Shown here: positions 7,658 through 14,944 of the stretch, in pieces | How positions within the stretch are numbered: the stretch's first letter is position 1 | Layout: each line of letters starts with the position of its first letter | Assembly (NCBI GenBank): GCA_021639365.1 | Contig: JAJXHK010000024.1 | Coordinates: 1-32,203, forward strand | Source: Collinsella aerofaciens | GTDB taxonomy: Bacteria > Actinomycetota > Coriobacteriia > Coriobacteriales > Coriobacteriaceae | DNA length: 32,203 bases | Direction: 5' to 3' | Notes under the pieces: generated by a model | Told to the model about the DNA's origin: nothing | The model's input: the letters and a program-made list of their open reading frames with translations, nothing else | Database searches by the model: none | Program-made: the position numbers and the translations under genes

Positions 7658-8245
7658 ATGAGCGATTATGCAGACCAAACGGTCGCCGTGCTGGCGGTCC
7701 AGGGCGCTTTTGCCGAGCACGAGGCAAGACTGTCCGAGCTGGGCGCACGTTGTATCGAGATGAGGCAGGCGGCCGATTTGCAGCAGAACTTTGACCGCCT
7801 GGTCCTCCCCGGCGGCGAGTCTACCGTTCAAGGGAAACTGCTTGATGAGTTGGGCATGCTCGAGGAGCTTCGTACCCGTATCGCTGAAGGCATGCCCGTC
7901 CTGGGCACCTGCGCCGGCCTGATTCTGCTGGCTCACGACCTTGCCGCTCATGACGATAAGGGCACGCCGCGTTTGGCAACCATGGATGTGCTCGTTGAGC
8001 GCAATGCCTATGGCAGACAGCTCGGCAGTTTTCGCACCAAGGGACAGGTAGACGGCATCGACGGTGAAGTGCCGCTGACATTTATCCGCGCGCCCCGCAT
8101 CGTCGAGGTCCACGGCGACGCCAAGGCCTTGGCAGAGGTCGATGGCCGCATCGTCGCCGCCCGCCAGGGCAACCAGCTCGGCGTAACCTTCCACCCCGAA
8201 CTCGATGAAGACACCCGCCTCCACGAACTGTTCCTACAAATGTAG
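7658..8245 (+). CDS. pdxT: Pyridoxal 5'-phosphate synthase, glutaminase subunit PdxT
   Basis: A 195-residue class I glutamine amidotransferase that releases ammonia from glutamine and passes it to PdxS. Family motifs are present: AVLAVQGAFAEHE at the N-terminus, LPGGEST, the nucleophile cysteine in LGTCAGLILLA, and the His/Glu pair in FHPELDED close to the C-terminus. An AGAAAGGA ribosome-binding site precedes the ATG, and it follows pdxS by 20 bases in the same operon. Length is normal for the family. No gene follows in the operon; two large hairpins and then an insertion sequence come next. Confidence 0.97.
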   Translation: MSDYADQTVAVLAVQGAFAEHEARLSELGARCIEMRQAADLQQNFDRLVLPGGESTVQGKLLDELGMLEELRTRIAEGMPVLGTCAGLILLAHDLAAHDDKGTPRLATMDVLVERNAYGRQLGSFRTKGQVDGIDGEVPLTFIRAPRIVEVHGDAKALAEVDGRIVAARQGNQLGVTFHPELDEDTRLHELFLQM

Positions 8246-8258
8246 GTAGAACAAAAAC

Positions 8259-8322
8259 GAGAGTGGATAATCTCCCACTTTGAGCTTGAATGCAGACTCA
8301 AACCGGGAGATTATCCACTCTC
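8259..8322. repeat. 64-bp palindromic element with 18-bp perfect arms
   Basis: GAGAGTGGATAATCTCCC (8259-8276) and its exact reverse complement (8305-8322) enclose a 28-base centre that itself pairs partly (TTTGAG with CTCAAA). It begins 13 bases after the pdxT stop, so it may end the pdxST transcript. There is no T run, so it looks more like a palindromic repeat unit than a classical terminator. Confidence 0.7.
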
Positions 8323-8332
8323 ATGCTATGTA

Positions 8333-8384
8333 GTCGTTGGGGACGTTCTTAAACGACTAGTCAAACAAGAACGTCCCCAACGAC
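8333..8384. repeat. 52-bp palindromic element with 18-bp perfect arms
   Basis: GTCGTTGGGGACGTTCTT (8333-8350) and its exact reverse complement (8367-8384) flank a 16-base loop that contains the small palindrome GACTAGTC. It sits 10 bases from the previous palindrome. The arms are unrelated in sequence to the neighbour but built in the same way. Confidence 0.7.
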
Positions 8385-8410
8385 CATATTGCGATAGACG
8401 ACCACGTTTG

Positions 8411-8458
8411 CCCAGATAAAACCGACCAAATAAACCTGTCCCCTTTTGGTAGGTTTGG
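8411..8458. repeat. Degenerate half-copy of the nested palindrome found at 30085-30186
   Basis: CCCAGATAAAACCGACCAAA followed by TAAACCTGTCCCCTTTTGGT closely matches the reverse complement of the loop plus left arm of the 102-bp palindrome at 30085-30186. Here only one arm and part of the loop remain, and the arm carries substitutions. The insertion sequence lies about 40 bases downstream. This is a truncated or decayed member of a dispersed repeat family. Confidence 0.6.
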
Positions 8459-8619
8459 ATCAAGGCGACGCCGATGCTTTGGTACCGACAGACACTATGA
8501 CCCAATCCGAGGGCACTAAAAAGATAGGAGCCCCCGCTCGTGACCGCGGGTCGGGGCTGTGACAATGATGTTGAAGTGCCATAGGCGCAGCCGCGCCGCA
8601 ACGAGGTTGGGAGGCTCCC

Positions 8620-9741
8620 ATGCCAAAGTATTCTACCGCGTTCGGGATGGACGTCCACCTGAGGTCGACCACCGTCTGCGCCCTCGACGCGGACACCGGC
8701 GAGGCCGTGACGAGGAGGTTCCCCGGCAACCCCTGGGGCGAGATCGCCGGGTGGATGGATGGGTTCCCCGGGCCGTCGCTCGCGGCCTACGAGAGCGGCT
8801 ACCTCGGCTTCGCCCCGCAAAGGGAGCTCGCCGGGCTCGGCGTCGAGTGCGTCGTCGCCGCGGTCTCGAAGATCCCCAGGTCGGCCGCCGACTCGGCCTC
8901 CAAGAACGACAGGAACGACGCCGCCAAGATGGCCAAGGCGATACTCGCCCACGACATCTCCCCCGTATGGGTCCCCTCCCCCGAGGTCGAAGGCATCAGG
9001 GACCTCGCCGGCGCCTACGACGGGGCGACCGCGCGCCTGGCGACCGCCAAGCAGCGGCTGCTCGCCTTCCTCGCAAAGCGAGGGTTCGTCTACGGCGGCA
9101 CCACGCCCGCCGGCAACCCGAGGAAGTACTGGACCTACGACTTCCTGAGGTGGCTCGACAAGGTCAGGCCGGAGGACGACGGCGGGGTTCGGACGCTCGC
9201 CGCCCTGAGGAACGAGGTCGAGGCCGCGGCGGAGGCCCGGGCGGACCTGCTCTCCGAGTACAGGGCGGCCGTGGATGCCAGCCCGATCGCCGCGGAGGCG
9301 GCCGCCCTCCAGTCGATCAAGGGCTGCGCCTTCGCGCTGGCCGCAGCCTTCTCGGCCGAGGTCGGCGACTTCACGAGGTTCCGTTCCGGAAGGCAGGTCA
9401 CGGCCTACTTCGGCCTCGCGCCGAGTCAGAGGTCGAGTGGCGACTCCGTGCGGCTCGGAGGCATCAGCGGTGCGGGCAACGCGCTCGTGAGGAAGCTGGC
9501 CGTTGAGGGTTCATGGTGCTACGCCGCGGCACGGCACCAGCCGAAGCTCATGCCGAGGGACACGGGCGTGCCCCTCGAGATAAGGATGCACGGGAGGAAG
9601 GGGTCCGAGCGGCTCCTGCGGCGGCGCGAGGAGATGCTCGCCCGCGGCATGCCCGCGGCGAAGGCCAACGCGGCCACCGCGGCCGAGCTCGTGAGGTGGC
9701 TCTGGGCCCTCGGCATGATGTGCCGGGAGGGCGCGGAATAG
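8620..9741 (+). CDS. IS110-family (IS1111-type) transposase
   Basis: A 373-residue DEDD recombinase. The RuvC-like N-terminal domain has FGMDVH (D11), AYESGYLG (E58) and SKNDRNDAAKMA (D97 and D100), giving the four acidic residues of the family. The C-terminal Transposase_20 domain has LQSIKGCAFALAAAF, FRSGRQVTAYFGLAPSQ and GISGAGNALVRKL, and should carry the nucleophilic serine. A coiled, charged linker lies between (about residues 190-230). The ATG has GGGAGG upstream. No frameshift or stop interrupts it, so the element may be active. Arginine is mostly encoded by AGG, unlike the CGC/CGT of neighbouring genes. Confidence 0.95.
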   Translation: MPKYSTAFGMDVHLRSTTVCALDADTGEAVTRRFPGNPWGEIAGWMDGFPGPSLAAYESGYLGFAPQRELAGLGVECVVAAVSKIPRSAADSASKNDRNDAAKMAKAILAHDISPVWVPSPEVEGIRDLAGAYDGATARLATAKQRLLAFLAKRGFVYGGTTPAGNPRKYWTYDFLRWLDKVRPEDDGGVRTLAALRNEVEAAAEARADLLSEYRAAVDASPIAAEAAALQSIKGCAFALAAAFSAEVGDFTRFRSGRQVTAYFGLAPSQRSSGDSVRLGGISGAGNALVRKLAVEGSWCYAAARHQPKLMPRDTGVPLEIRMHGRKGSERLLRRREEMLARGMPAAKANAATAAELVRWLWALGMMCREGAE

Positions 9742-10004
9742 ACATAGCCCCCGTCCCGGCGAGCCGGGCGGCCTTCGGGGATACCCCCTATTTCGCTGTG
9801 CGCGCGGAGCCCTCCGCATGCGCCTCGACAGACTTGGGGAACCCCGCCGAAGGAATGGAGTGCGGGCCGACAGAACGGTATCCGCGGATATGAGACTGAG
9901 CCGAAGGCGTCGACGACATGCCGGGGGCGGACCGGGACGGGTTCAACGGCAGGCCCCGCCGACCGATTGCAAGCGGTCGGCGGGGCCATTGTGGCTCTTG
10001 ACAG
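9742..10004 (+). ncRNA. Candidate guide (seek/bridge) RNA region of the IS
   Basis: The 263 noncoding bases between the transposase stop and the right inverted repeat are rich in short GC stems. They include a very strong hairpin: GGCCCCGCCGACCG (9952-9965) pairs perfectly over 14 bp with 9974-9987 around an 8-base loop. In IS1111-type elements the right end encodes a small structured RNA that selects target and donor DNA. The location and structure fit. I could not identify the guide loops, which need the target-site sequence for comparison. Confidence 0.45.
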
Positions 10005-10025
10005 CGGATTGGGTCATATGAGCGA

Positions 10026-10124
10026 AAACCCGCCAGAGCAAGCAAGGTGCCTTGAGGCAGGGCGGCATAGACCTTCTGGTCATGCCGCCGAAGTTGAAAG
10101 GCAGATTGCCGCCTTGGCGGGTTT
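10026..10124. repeat. Structured ~100-bp intergenic element beside the IS
   Basis: An outer stem AAACCCGCCA (10026-10035) pairs with TGGCGGGTTT (10115-10124). An inner stem GGCGGCAT...GACC (10061-10073) pairs with GGTCATGCCGCC (10078-10089) with one bulged base. The intervening CAAGGTGCCTTG and AAGGCAGATTGCC segments can also pair, giving a multi-branched shape. It starts immediately outside the right end of the IS. It could be a palindromic repeat unit or a small RNA. No coding potential is evident. Confidence 0.45.
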
Positions 10125-10137
10125 GCAGCGTCGAGCA

Positions 10138-10165
10138 GTTACGGCGTTTGGTAAAACGCCGTAAC
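10138..10165 (-). terminator. Hairpin downstream of the RGG-tail gene
   Basis: GTTACGGCGTTT (10138-10149), loop GGTA, AAACGCCGTAAC (10154-10165): a perfect 12-bp stem 5 bases from the stop of the minus-strand RGG-tail gene. On that strand it has no long T run, so it may be a weak terminator or an mRNA 3'-end protector. Confidence 0.6.
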
Positions 10166-10169
10166 TCAA

Positions 10170-11042
10170 CTAAAAGCGGTTGCCGCGGAAGCCGCCGCCG
10201 TTGCGGCCGCCACGGTCGCCGCCGCGGCCACCACGGTCGTTACCACGGTTGCCGCCGAAGCCGCCACGGTTGCCGCCGCGATCGCCATAGCCACCACGGT
10301 TGCCGCCAAAGCCGCCGCGACCGCCACGATCGCCACCGCGACCACCACGGTCGCCGCCACGGCCACCGCGATCGCCAAAGCCGCCGCGACCGCCACGGTC
10401 GCCGCCGCGGCCACCGCGATCGTCACGACCGCCGCGAGGACCGCGGTCCTCGTCCAGGCCCATGGCGACGAGCGGGGCGATAACCTTATCGAGGGCAGCC
10501 ATCAGCTCGGTGGCCTCCTCGTAAGAAAGCTCGGGCAGGAGCTTCTCCTTCTTGTTGGCAAGCTCGGTCAGGCCCTCGGCAGCATCCTCAGCAGCGAAGA
10601 CGACGATCTTGCGCATGTCGCCCTCGGCATCGTCGATACGGCCGACCAGGTCGGCAGCCTCGGCCTCGGCCATCAGGCCATCGAGCTCACGAAGGCGCAT
10701 GCCCAGCAAATCGGACATCTCCTTCTGCTCCATCTTGGGCTTGAGGTCAAGGAGCTTAATGGCACGCTCGATGTTCGCCATGCGCTCGGCCTTGGCCTCC
10801 TCTTCCTTGGAAATAGCAAAGCGACGGCTGCGCAGCAGGCGGGCGGCCTTCTGCATCTTGTCCATCAGCTCTTCGTCATCGTAATCTGCGGCGGCCTCGA
10901 CAACCTCGGCCTCCTCCTCGGCGGAAACCTCGTCAGCAACCTCAACCTCGGCAGCTTCGGTCTCCACGGTCTCGACTGCCTCGACCTCGGCAGCCATGGT
11001 CTCGTTCTCGGTCTCGTTCATGATCTCTTCGTTCTCAGACAT
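10170..11042 (-). CDS. Winged-helix-like protein with acidic N-terminus and RGG-repeat tail
   Basis: A 290-residue protein of unassigned function. Residues 1-55 are highly acidic (Glu/Asp-rich, low complexity). Residues 60-185 are helical, with a MarR-like winged-helix pattern (IERAIKLLDLKPKMEQKEMS, then DLLGMRLRELDGLMAEAEAA and DLVGRI). From about residue 200 to the end the chain is arginine/glycine-rich, with about 17 RGG triplets spaced by D, N, F and Y (GGFGDRGG, GGYGDRGG). RGG tails bind RNA and drive condensation in other proteins, so an RNA-associated role is plausible but inferred. The ATG has AAGGAG 5 bases upstream. It is monocistronic, with a hairpin after the stop. Confidence 0.8.
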   Translation of the reverse strand: MSENEEIMNETENETMAAEVEAVETVETEAAEVEVADEVSAEEEAEVVEAAADYDDEELMDKMQKAARLLRSRRFAISKEEEAKAERMANIERAIKLLDLKPKMEQKEMSDLLGMRLRELDGLMAEAEAADLVGRIDDAEGDMRKIVVFAAEDAAEGLTELANKKEKLLPELSYEEATELMAALDKVIAPLVAMGLDEDRGPRGGRDDRGGRGGDRGGRGGFGDRGGRGGDRGGRGGDRGGRGGFGGNRGGYGDRGGNRGGFGGNRGNDRGGRGGDRGGRNGGGFRGNRF

Positions 11043-11193
11043 GAGACTCCTTCTTGGCCCTCTCGGGCATCATCGCCCCATTCGCGGGGCCCGTCGCGCA
11101 CTCTTTGCGCTTTTACATTCATGCCTCTCGGCAAAACGTCCATTAGTTTATGGTTTCGATTGCCAATCTAGCTGCAGAATCTATGTGCACACA

Positions 11194-12609
11194 TTAATGC
11201 GACATGTGCGTTTCGCGTCGAGCATACACGAGCGACACGATAAAGCCCACCACGGCAATCACAGCGGCGACGCGAACGGCTGCGGCAAAGCCAATCGCCT
11301 GGGCAACGTTTGCCGCCGTCCCCGCGGCGCCGGCAACTGCGGCAGAGCTCGAAAGCAGGCCGATAAACAGCGACGGGCCAAAAGACGCGGCGATCATGTT
11401 CCAGGTGTTGAGCAGCGCCGTACCGTGGGGATGCTCTGCTGCGGGCAGCGTCTCCAGGCCAGCCGTCTGCGACGGGCTCAGCACCAAGCCTACGCCGGCA
11501 TACACCACAACAGTCAGAGCCACGACAACACCGATGTTCATACTCGCTGCCGTAAGCGAAATGGCAATCTGGCCCACCGCAATAAGGGCAAAACCAATCG
11601 GCAGCAGCGGCCATGCGCCATGGGCATCCATCACGCGTCCGCCCGCGACCGAAGTGACCGCGTTAAAGGCAATCGCCGGCAAAATGAACAGGCCAGCGGC
11701 AAGCGCCGTCATGCCATACGCGCCCTCAAAATAGAGCGGCAGCAACACGCTCATCGAAAACGTCGTCATCATCGATACGACCACGAGCAGGCACGCAGGC
11801 CAAAAACGGCTGCTCGCCATGGGGCGCACGTTGAGCACCGGATGCTCGAGTTTAAGCTGGCGAGCCGCGAAAAGGCCGAGCAACACAATCGCAACGACAA
11901 GTGCCACAACACCCGTCATAACGTTGGTCGAGAACTCGCCGACGGAGTACACGAACGACGTGATGCCGGCGGCGAGCAAGACAACCGAAAGAATGTCGAG
12001 CGTCGTGTCCAAACGATTGCCAACGTTTCGGACAAGCTTTGCACCCACGGCGGCAACCACGATGCCGCCCACGAGCGGAACGATAAACACGGCCCTCCAG
12101 CCAAAGAGCGTACACATAAGGCCGCTGATCACCGGGCCAAACGCCGGCCCCAGCGTGATGCAGGCGCCGCCCAGGCTCAGATACAGACCGAGCTTTTCAC
12201 GCGGAGCGCACGACAGCACGACATTCATCATGAGCGGAAACAGAATGCCGGAACCGGCCGCCTGCAAGATACGGCTCGGCAGCAGTACGGCAAACGACGG
12301 AGCCAGCAGGCACAGCACCTCGCCGGCGACCATGCAGCCGCATGCGAAAAACAGCAGCTTACGCGTCGAAAAACGACCCGAAAGGAACGCCATGGTAGCG
12401 GTGAAGATCGACGTCACGATCATATAGCCCGAAACAAGCCATTGCGCCGTGGTGGCGCTCACCGAAAATGCCGCCATGATATCGTGCAGCGCAACGTTGA
12501 TGATGTTCTCGTTAAATGCGGCCACGAAAGCGGCAACATACATCACGACGAGAAACGCCGAGTTTGCGGATGCATCCGCTTGAGTTTTTTGCTGGGATTT
12601 GGTCCCCAT
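11194..12609 (-). CDS. MFS transporter of the DHA2 (14-TM drug:H+ antiporter) family
   Basis: A 471-residue inner-membrane exporter. The first membrane segments contain NENIINVALHDIMAAF and TTAQWLVSGYM, the typical DHA2 opening. They are followed by the loop 2-3 motif FLSGRFSTRKLLFF, and SRILQAAGSGILFPLM and GPAFGPVISG (antiporter motif C) further on. About 14 hydrophobic segments can be counted, matching EmrB/QacA-type proteins that export drugs or metabolites with proton exchange. The ATG has AGGAAGGA upstream. A strong 10-bp palindrome 32 bases upstream may be the operator of a repressor, but no regulator gene adjoins it. The C-terminus ends in a short basic/His tail. Confidence 0.9.
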   Translation of the reverse strand: MGTKSQQKTQADASANSAFLVVMYVAAFVAAFNENIINVALHDIMAAFSVSATTAQWLVSGYMIVTSIFTATMAFLSGRFSTRKLLFFACGCMVAGEVLCLLAPSFAVLLPSRILQAAGSGILFPLMMNVVLSCAPREKLGLYLSLGGACITLGPAFGPVISGLMCTLFGWRAVFIVPLVGGIVVAAVGAKLVRNVGNRLDTTLDILSVVLLAAGITSFVYSVGEFSTNVMTGVVALVVAIVLLGLFAARQLKLEHPVLNVRPMASSRFWPACLLVVVSMMTTFSMSVLLPLYFEGAYGMTALAAGLFILPAIAFNAVTSVAGGRVMDAHGAWPLLPIGFALIAVGQIAISLTAASMNIGVVVALTVVVYAGVGLVLSPSQTAGLETLPAAEHPHGTALLNTWNMIAASFGPSLFIGLLSSSAAVAGAAGTAANVAQAIGFAAAVRVAAVIAVVGFIVSLVYARRETHMSH

Positions 12610-12640
12610 GGAAATCCTTCCTCTTAGAACGACAATTGCA

Positions 12641-12667
12641 TCGCCCTAGAGGAACGATCTAGGGCGA
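12641..12667. promoter_or_regulatory. Palindromic operator candidate for the DHA2 transporter
   Basis: TCGCCCTAGA-GGAACGA-TCTAGGGCGA is a perfect 10-bp inverted repeat with a 7-base spacer. A third partial copy (GCCCTAGATTT) follows at about 12673. It lies in the divergent region between the transporter and the small deformylase-like gene. It could bind a dimeric repressor or fold in the transporter leader RNA. Only the symmetry is observed. Confidence 0.45.
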
Positions 12668-12813
12668 AAATGAGCCCTAGATTTACATCGGAAAACGCAC
12701 ACAGCGCATCCGACAACATGGTCCAACGTCGAAAGATTGTAACGCGAATGAATGGCTTTGCCCCCGCGTTATTATTGAAACCCCACGAAAGAATGAGACA
12801 TGAGGAGCCCGCC

Positions 12814-13224
12814 ATGATTAAGCCCATCATGAAATCCGAATTCTTCCTACGCTTGCCAAGCGAGGACGCCACTCACGAAGACGCCGCCACCGGACAGGAC
12901 CTTCTAGACACCCTGCACGAGCATGAGCATGAATGCGTGGGGCTCGCTGCCAATATGATCGGCGTACGCAAACGCATCATCTGCGTAAAGGACGGTAGCC
13001 GAGCGCTCCTCATGTACAACCCCCAGATTCTTGAGCAGGTCAATGCCTACCAGACGAGCGAAGGATGCCTTTCGCTCGTCGGCGAGCGCCCTTGCACCCG
13101 CTATCGCCGCATTAAAGTGGAGTATCTGGACGAAAACTTCGTGCACCGCATCAAGAACTTCTCGGGCTACACCGCTGAGATCATCCAACACGAAATCGAC
13201 CACTGCAACGGCATCGTTATATAG
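12814..13224 (+). CDS. Small peptide deformylase-like protein (HEIDH intact)
   Basis: A 136-residue protein of the peptide deformylase fold, which removes the formyl group from nascent N-termini using a metal ion. Motif 2 EGCLS (C85 metal ligand) and motif 3 HEIDH (H126, E127, H130) are intact. Motif 1, normally GxGLAAxQ, reads GLAANM here (G43-M48), so the oxyanion-stabilising glutamine is methionine. The chain ends right after HEIDHCNGIVI and lacks the C-terminal helix of housekeeping deformylases. The ATG at 12814 follows GAGGAG; the frame is open further upstream without family sequence. A paralogue lies at 20629-21048. It may be a specialised or weak enzyme. Confidence 0.8.
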   Translation: MIKPIMKSEFFLRLPSEDATHEDAATGQDLLDTLHEHEHECVGLAANMIGVRKRIICVKDGSRALLMYNPQILEQVNAYQTSEGCLSLVGERPCTRYRRIKVEYLDENFVHRIKNFSGYTAEIIQHEIDHCNGIVI

Positions 13225-13225
13225 T

Positions 13226-13249
13226 TCCGCCGTTCTACCGAACGGCGGA
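13226..13249 (+). terminator. Short hairpin after the deformylase-like gene
   Basis: TCCGCCGTT (13226-13234), loop CTACCG, AACGGCGGA (13241-13249): a perfect 9-bp stem right after the stop codon. No T run follows, so termination strength is uncertain. Confidence 0.5.
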
Positions 13250-13263
13250 CCACTTGACGCTGC

Positions 13264-13363
13264 GCGAGCCGCATTCACGCCAATCTGACGTTCAATTGTG
13301 AGGGCGCGACCAGAAGGTCAGCGCCCTCTCATTTCACGTCACCTTGGCGCAAATGCGGCTCGC
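13264..13363. repeat. 100-bp nested palindrome between convergent genes
   Basis: The outer arms are 28 bases each (13264-13291 and 13336-13363) and pair at about 24 of 28 positions. Inside them a second hairpin, GAGGGCGC (13300-13307) with GCGCCCTC (13321-13328), extends through GACC/GGTC. The inner hairpin followed by TCATTT may act as a two-way terminator for the convergent genes. The whole unit resembles the other intergenic palindromes in the window. Confidence 0.6.
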
Positions 13364-13423
13364 TCGCTGTCGTGTGCCTATCCTGCGACGTTTTGATTTT
13401 TGCAGAGGCTGATACCCAGTCCC

Positions 13424-14944
13424 CTAGCTCTGGCGATAGTGATCGAAGAAGTCGGCGAGGTCTTCGAGGGACTCTTTGAGCACTTCCATGCGCGGCAGGT
13501 ACACGATACGGAAGTGGTCGGGCTCTGCCCAGTTGAAGCCGCCGCCGCGCGTGATCAGGATCTTCTTCTCGTGCAGCAGGTCGAGGGCGAACTGCTCGTC
13601 GTCGGTGATGTTGAATTTCTTCACATCCATCTTGGGGAAGATGTAGAACGCCGCGCGCGGCTTGACCACCGAGATGCCATCGATCTTGCTAAGCGCCTCG
13701 TACACAAAGTTACGCTGCTCGTAGACACGGCCGCCGGGGCGAATGTAGTCGTTAACCGACTGATGACCGCCGAGCGCCGTCTGAACGATCGACTGAGCCG
13801 GAACGTTAGAGCACAGGCGCATGTTCGAAAGCATGTTGATGCCCATAATAAAGTCGCTCATGCAACGCTGGTTGCCCGAAAGCACCATCCAACCAATGCG
13901 GTAGCCCGCGATCATGTGCGACTTGGACAGGCCGCTAAAGGTGACGCAGGGCAGATCGGGCGCGAGCGAAGCAATCGAGACGTGCTCGTAGCCGTCCATG
14001 CACAGGCGGTCGTAGATCTCGTCGGCAAAGATCATCAACTGATGCCTGCGCGCGATCTCGACGATACCCTCGAGCACCTCGCGCGGGTAGACCGAGCCCG
14101 TGGGGTTATTGGGGTTGATGATGACGAGGGCCTTGGTCGCGCTCGTGATCTTGGACTCCATATCCTCCAGGTCGGGATACCAATCGGCCTGCTCGTCGCA
14201 CAGATAGTGCACGGGATGACCGCCGGCAAGGGTTGCGCACGCCGTCCACAGCGGATAGTCGGGGCTGGGGATCAGGATCTCGTCGCCATTGTCGAGCAGC
14301 GCGTTCATCGAAAGCTGAATGAGCTCGGACACGCCGTTGCCCGTATAGATATGCTCCATCTGAACGTTGGGCAGGCCCTTGATCTGCGAGTACTGCATGA
14401 TCGCCTTGCGAGCGGAGAACAGGCCGCGCGAGTTGGAATAGCCCTCGCAGTCGGGCAGCTGCTGACGCATGTCCTTGATGACCTCATCGGGCGTGCGGAA
14501 ACCAAAAGGCGCCGGGTTGCCGATATTGAGCTTGAGGATGCGCTCGCCCTCGTCCTCCATACGGGCAGCCTCGTCGACGACGGGGCCGCGCACGTCATAC
14601 AGGACGTTATCGAGCTTGGTGGATTTAGAGAAAGTACGCATGGTGGCGCTCCTTGCAATTTGAGCCGTGGGGCTAGGTTCGGATTTGGAAACGTTATGGG
14701 ACGAGGGCGCCTCGCCTTGGTCGGCGTCACTGGCGAGCAGCCAGGTAACATCGACCTCCAAAATGCGGGCGAGCAGCTCTGCCACATCGCGCCGCGGAAT
14801 CGTCTTGCCGCTCACATATTGGCTCATCTGACTCTTGCCGAGTTTTTTGCCGAGCATCTCCGATGCACGAATCACGTCCGACTGGCGAACGTCGCGATCG
14901 GACATAGCCTGTCGCAGGCGATCGCTAAACGTCTCTTGGGCCAC
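13424..14944 (-). CDS. Xre-type HTH fused to AlaA-like PLP aminotransferase
   Basis: A 506-residue fusion. Residues about 5-70 are an Xre/Cro helix-turn-helix (SDRLRQAMSDRDVRQSDV, LGKSQMSQYVSGKTIPRRDV). A Ser/Pro-rich linker follows. From about residue 102 there is a complete class I aminotransferase with ILKLNIGNPAPFGF, INPNNPTGSVYP, FADEIYDRL and the PLP lysine in FSGLSKSHMIAGYRIGW (about K341). The enzyme half is most like alanine/valine-pyruvate aminotransferase AlaA. I start it at GTG 14944, which has AAGGAGG 5 bases upstream; the frame runs on to 14983. An internal ATG at 14641 has its own strong ribosome-binding site and would give an AlaA-sized 405-residue enzyme. Operator-like repeats lie upstream, suggesting self-regulation. 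Confidence 0.9.
   Translation of the reverse strand: MAQETFSDRLRQAMSDRDVRQSDVIRASEMLGKKLGKSQMSQYVSGKTIPRRDVAELLARILEVDVTWLLASDADQGEAPSSHNVSKSEPSPTAQIARSATMRTFSKSTKLDNVLYDVRGPVVDEAARMEDEGERILKLNIGNPAPFGFRTPDEVIKDMRQQLPDCEGYSNSRGLFSARKAIMQYSQIKGLPNVQMEHIYTGNGVSELIQLSMNALLDNGDEILIPSPDYPLWTACATLAGGHPVHYLCDEQADWYPDLEDMESKITSATKALVIINPNNPTGSVYPREVLEGIVEIARRHQLMIFADEIYDRLCMDGYEHVSIASLAPDLPCVTFSGLSKSHMIAGYRIGWMVLSGNQRCMSDFIMGINMLSNMRLCSNVPAQSIVQTALGGHQSVNDYIRPGGRVYEQRNFVYEALSKIDGISVVKPRAAFYIFPKMDVKKFNITDDEQFALDLLHEKKILITRGGGFNWAEPDHFRIVYLPRMEVLKESLEDLADFFDHYRQS
14639..14654 (-). promoter_or_regulatory. Internal ribosome-binding site and start for a stand-alone aminotransferase
   Basis: On the minus strand AAGGAG (14654-14649) lies 7 bases before an in-frame ATG (14641-14639). 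Translation from there would begin MRTFSKS, exactly where the aminotransferase domain starts, and give 405 residues without the HTH. The site is clear; its use in the cell is inferred. Confidence 0.55.

Larger units (their letters stand above)
8496..10018 (+). mobile_element. IS110-family insertion sequence, IS1111-type
   Basis: An apparently complete element. TATGACCCAATCCG (8496-8509) and its exact reverse complement (10005-10018) are 14-bp inverted repeats; true tips may lie a few bases outside. It carries one intact transposase. The noncoding left end is about 110 bases and the right end about 263 bases. Subterminal inverted repeats and a long right end are features of the IS1111 subgroup, in which a guide RNA (seekRNA/bridge RNA) comes from the noncoding end beside the transposase. 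No target duplication is expected or seen. Its AGG-rich arginine codons differ from host genes, a sign of recent arrival. It lies between palindromic elements, downstream of pdxT. Confidence 0.85.

Noticed and set aside
10166..10426. Tandem GCCGCCACGGTCGCC-type DNA as a CRISPR or minisatellite array
   Set aside because: The periodicity is explained by the RGG/GG codons of the minus-strand gene. Repeat units vary in length and no constant-length spacers exist.
10996..12627. A very long plus-strand open frame (over 500 codons) opposite the MFS transporter
   Set aside because: It is antisense to a gene with clear membrane segments and family motifs, its translation is a low-complexity His/Arg/Asn-rich string, and it has no ribosome-binding site. 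GC-rich codon bias produces such mirror frames.
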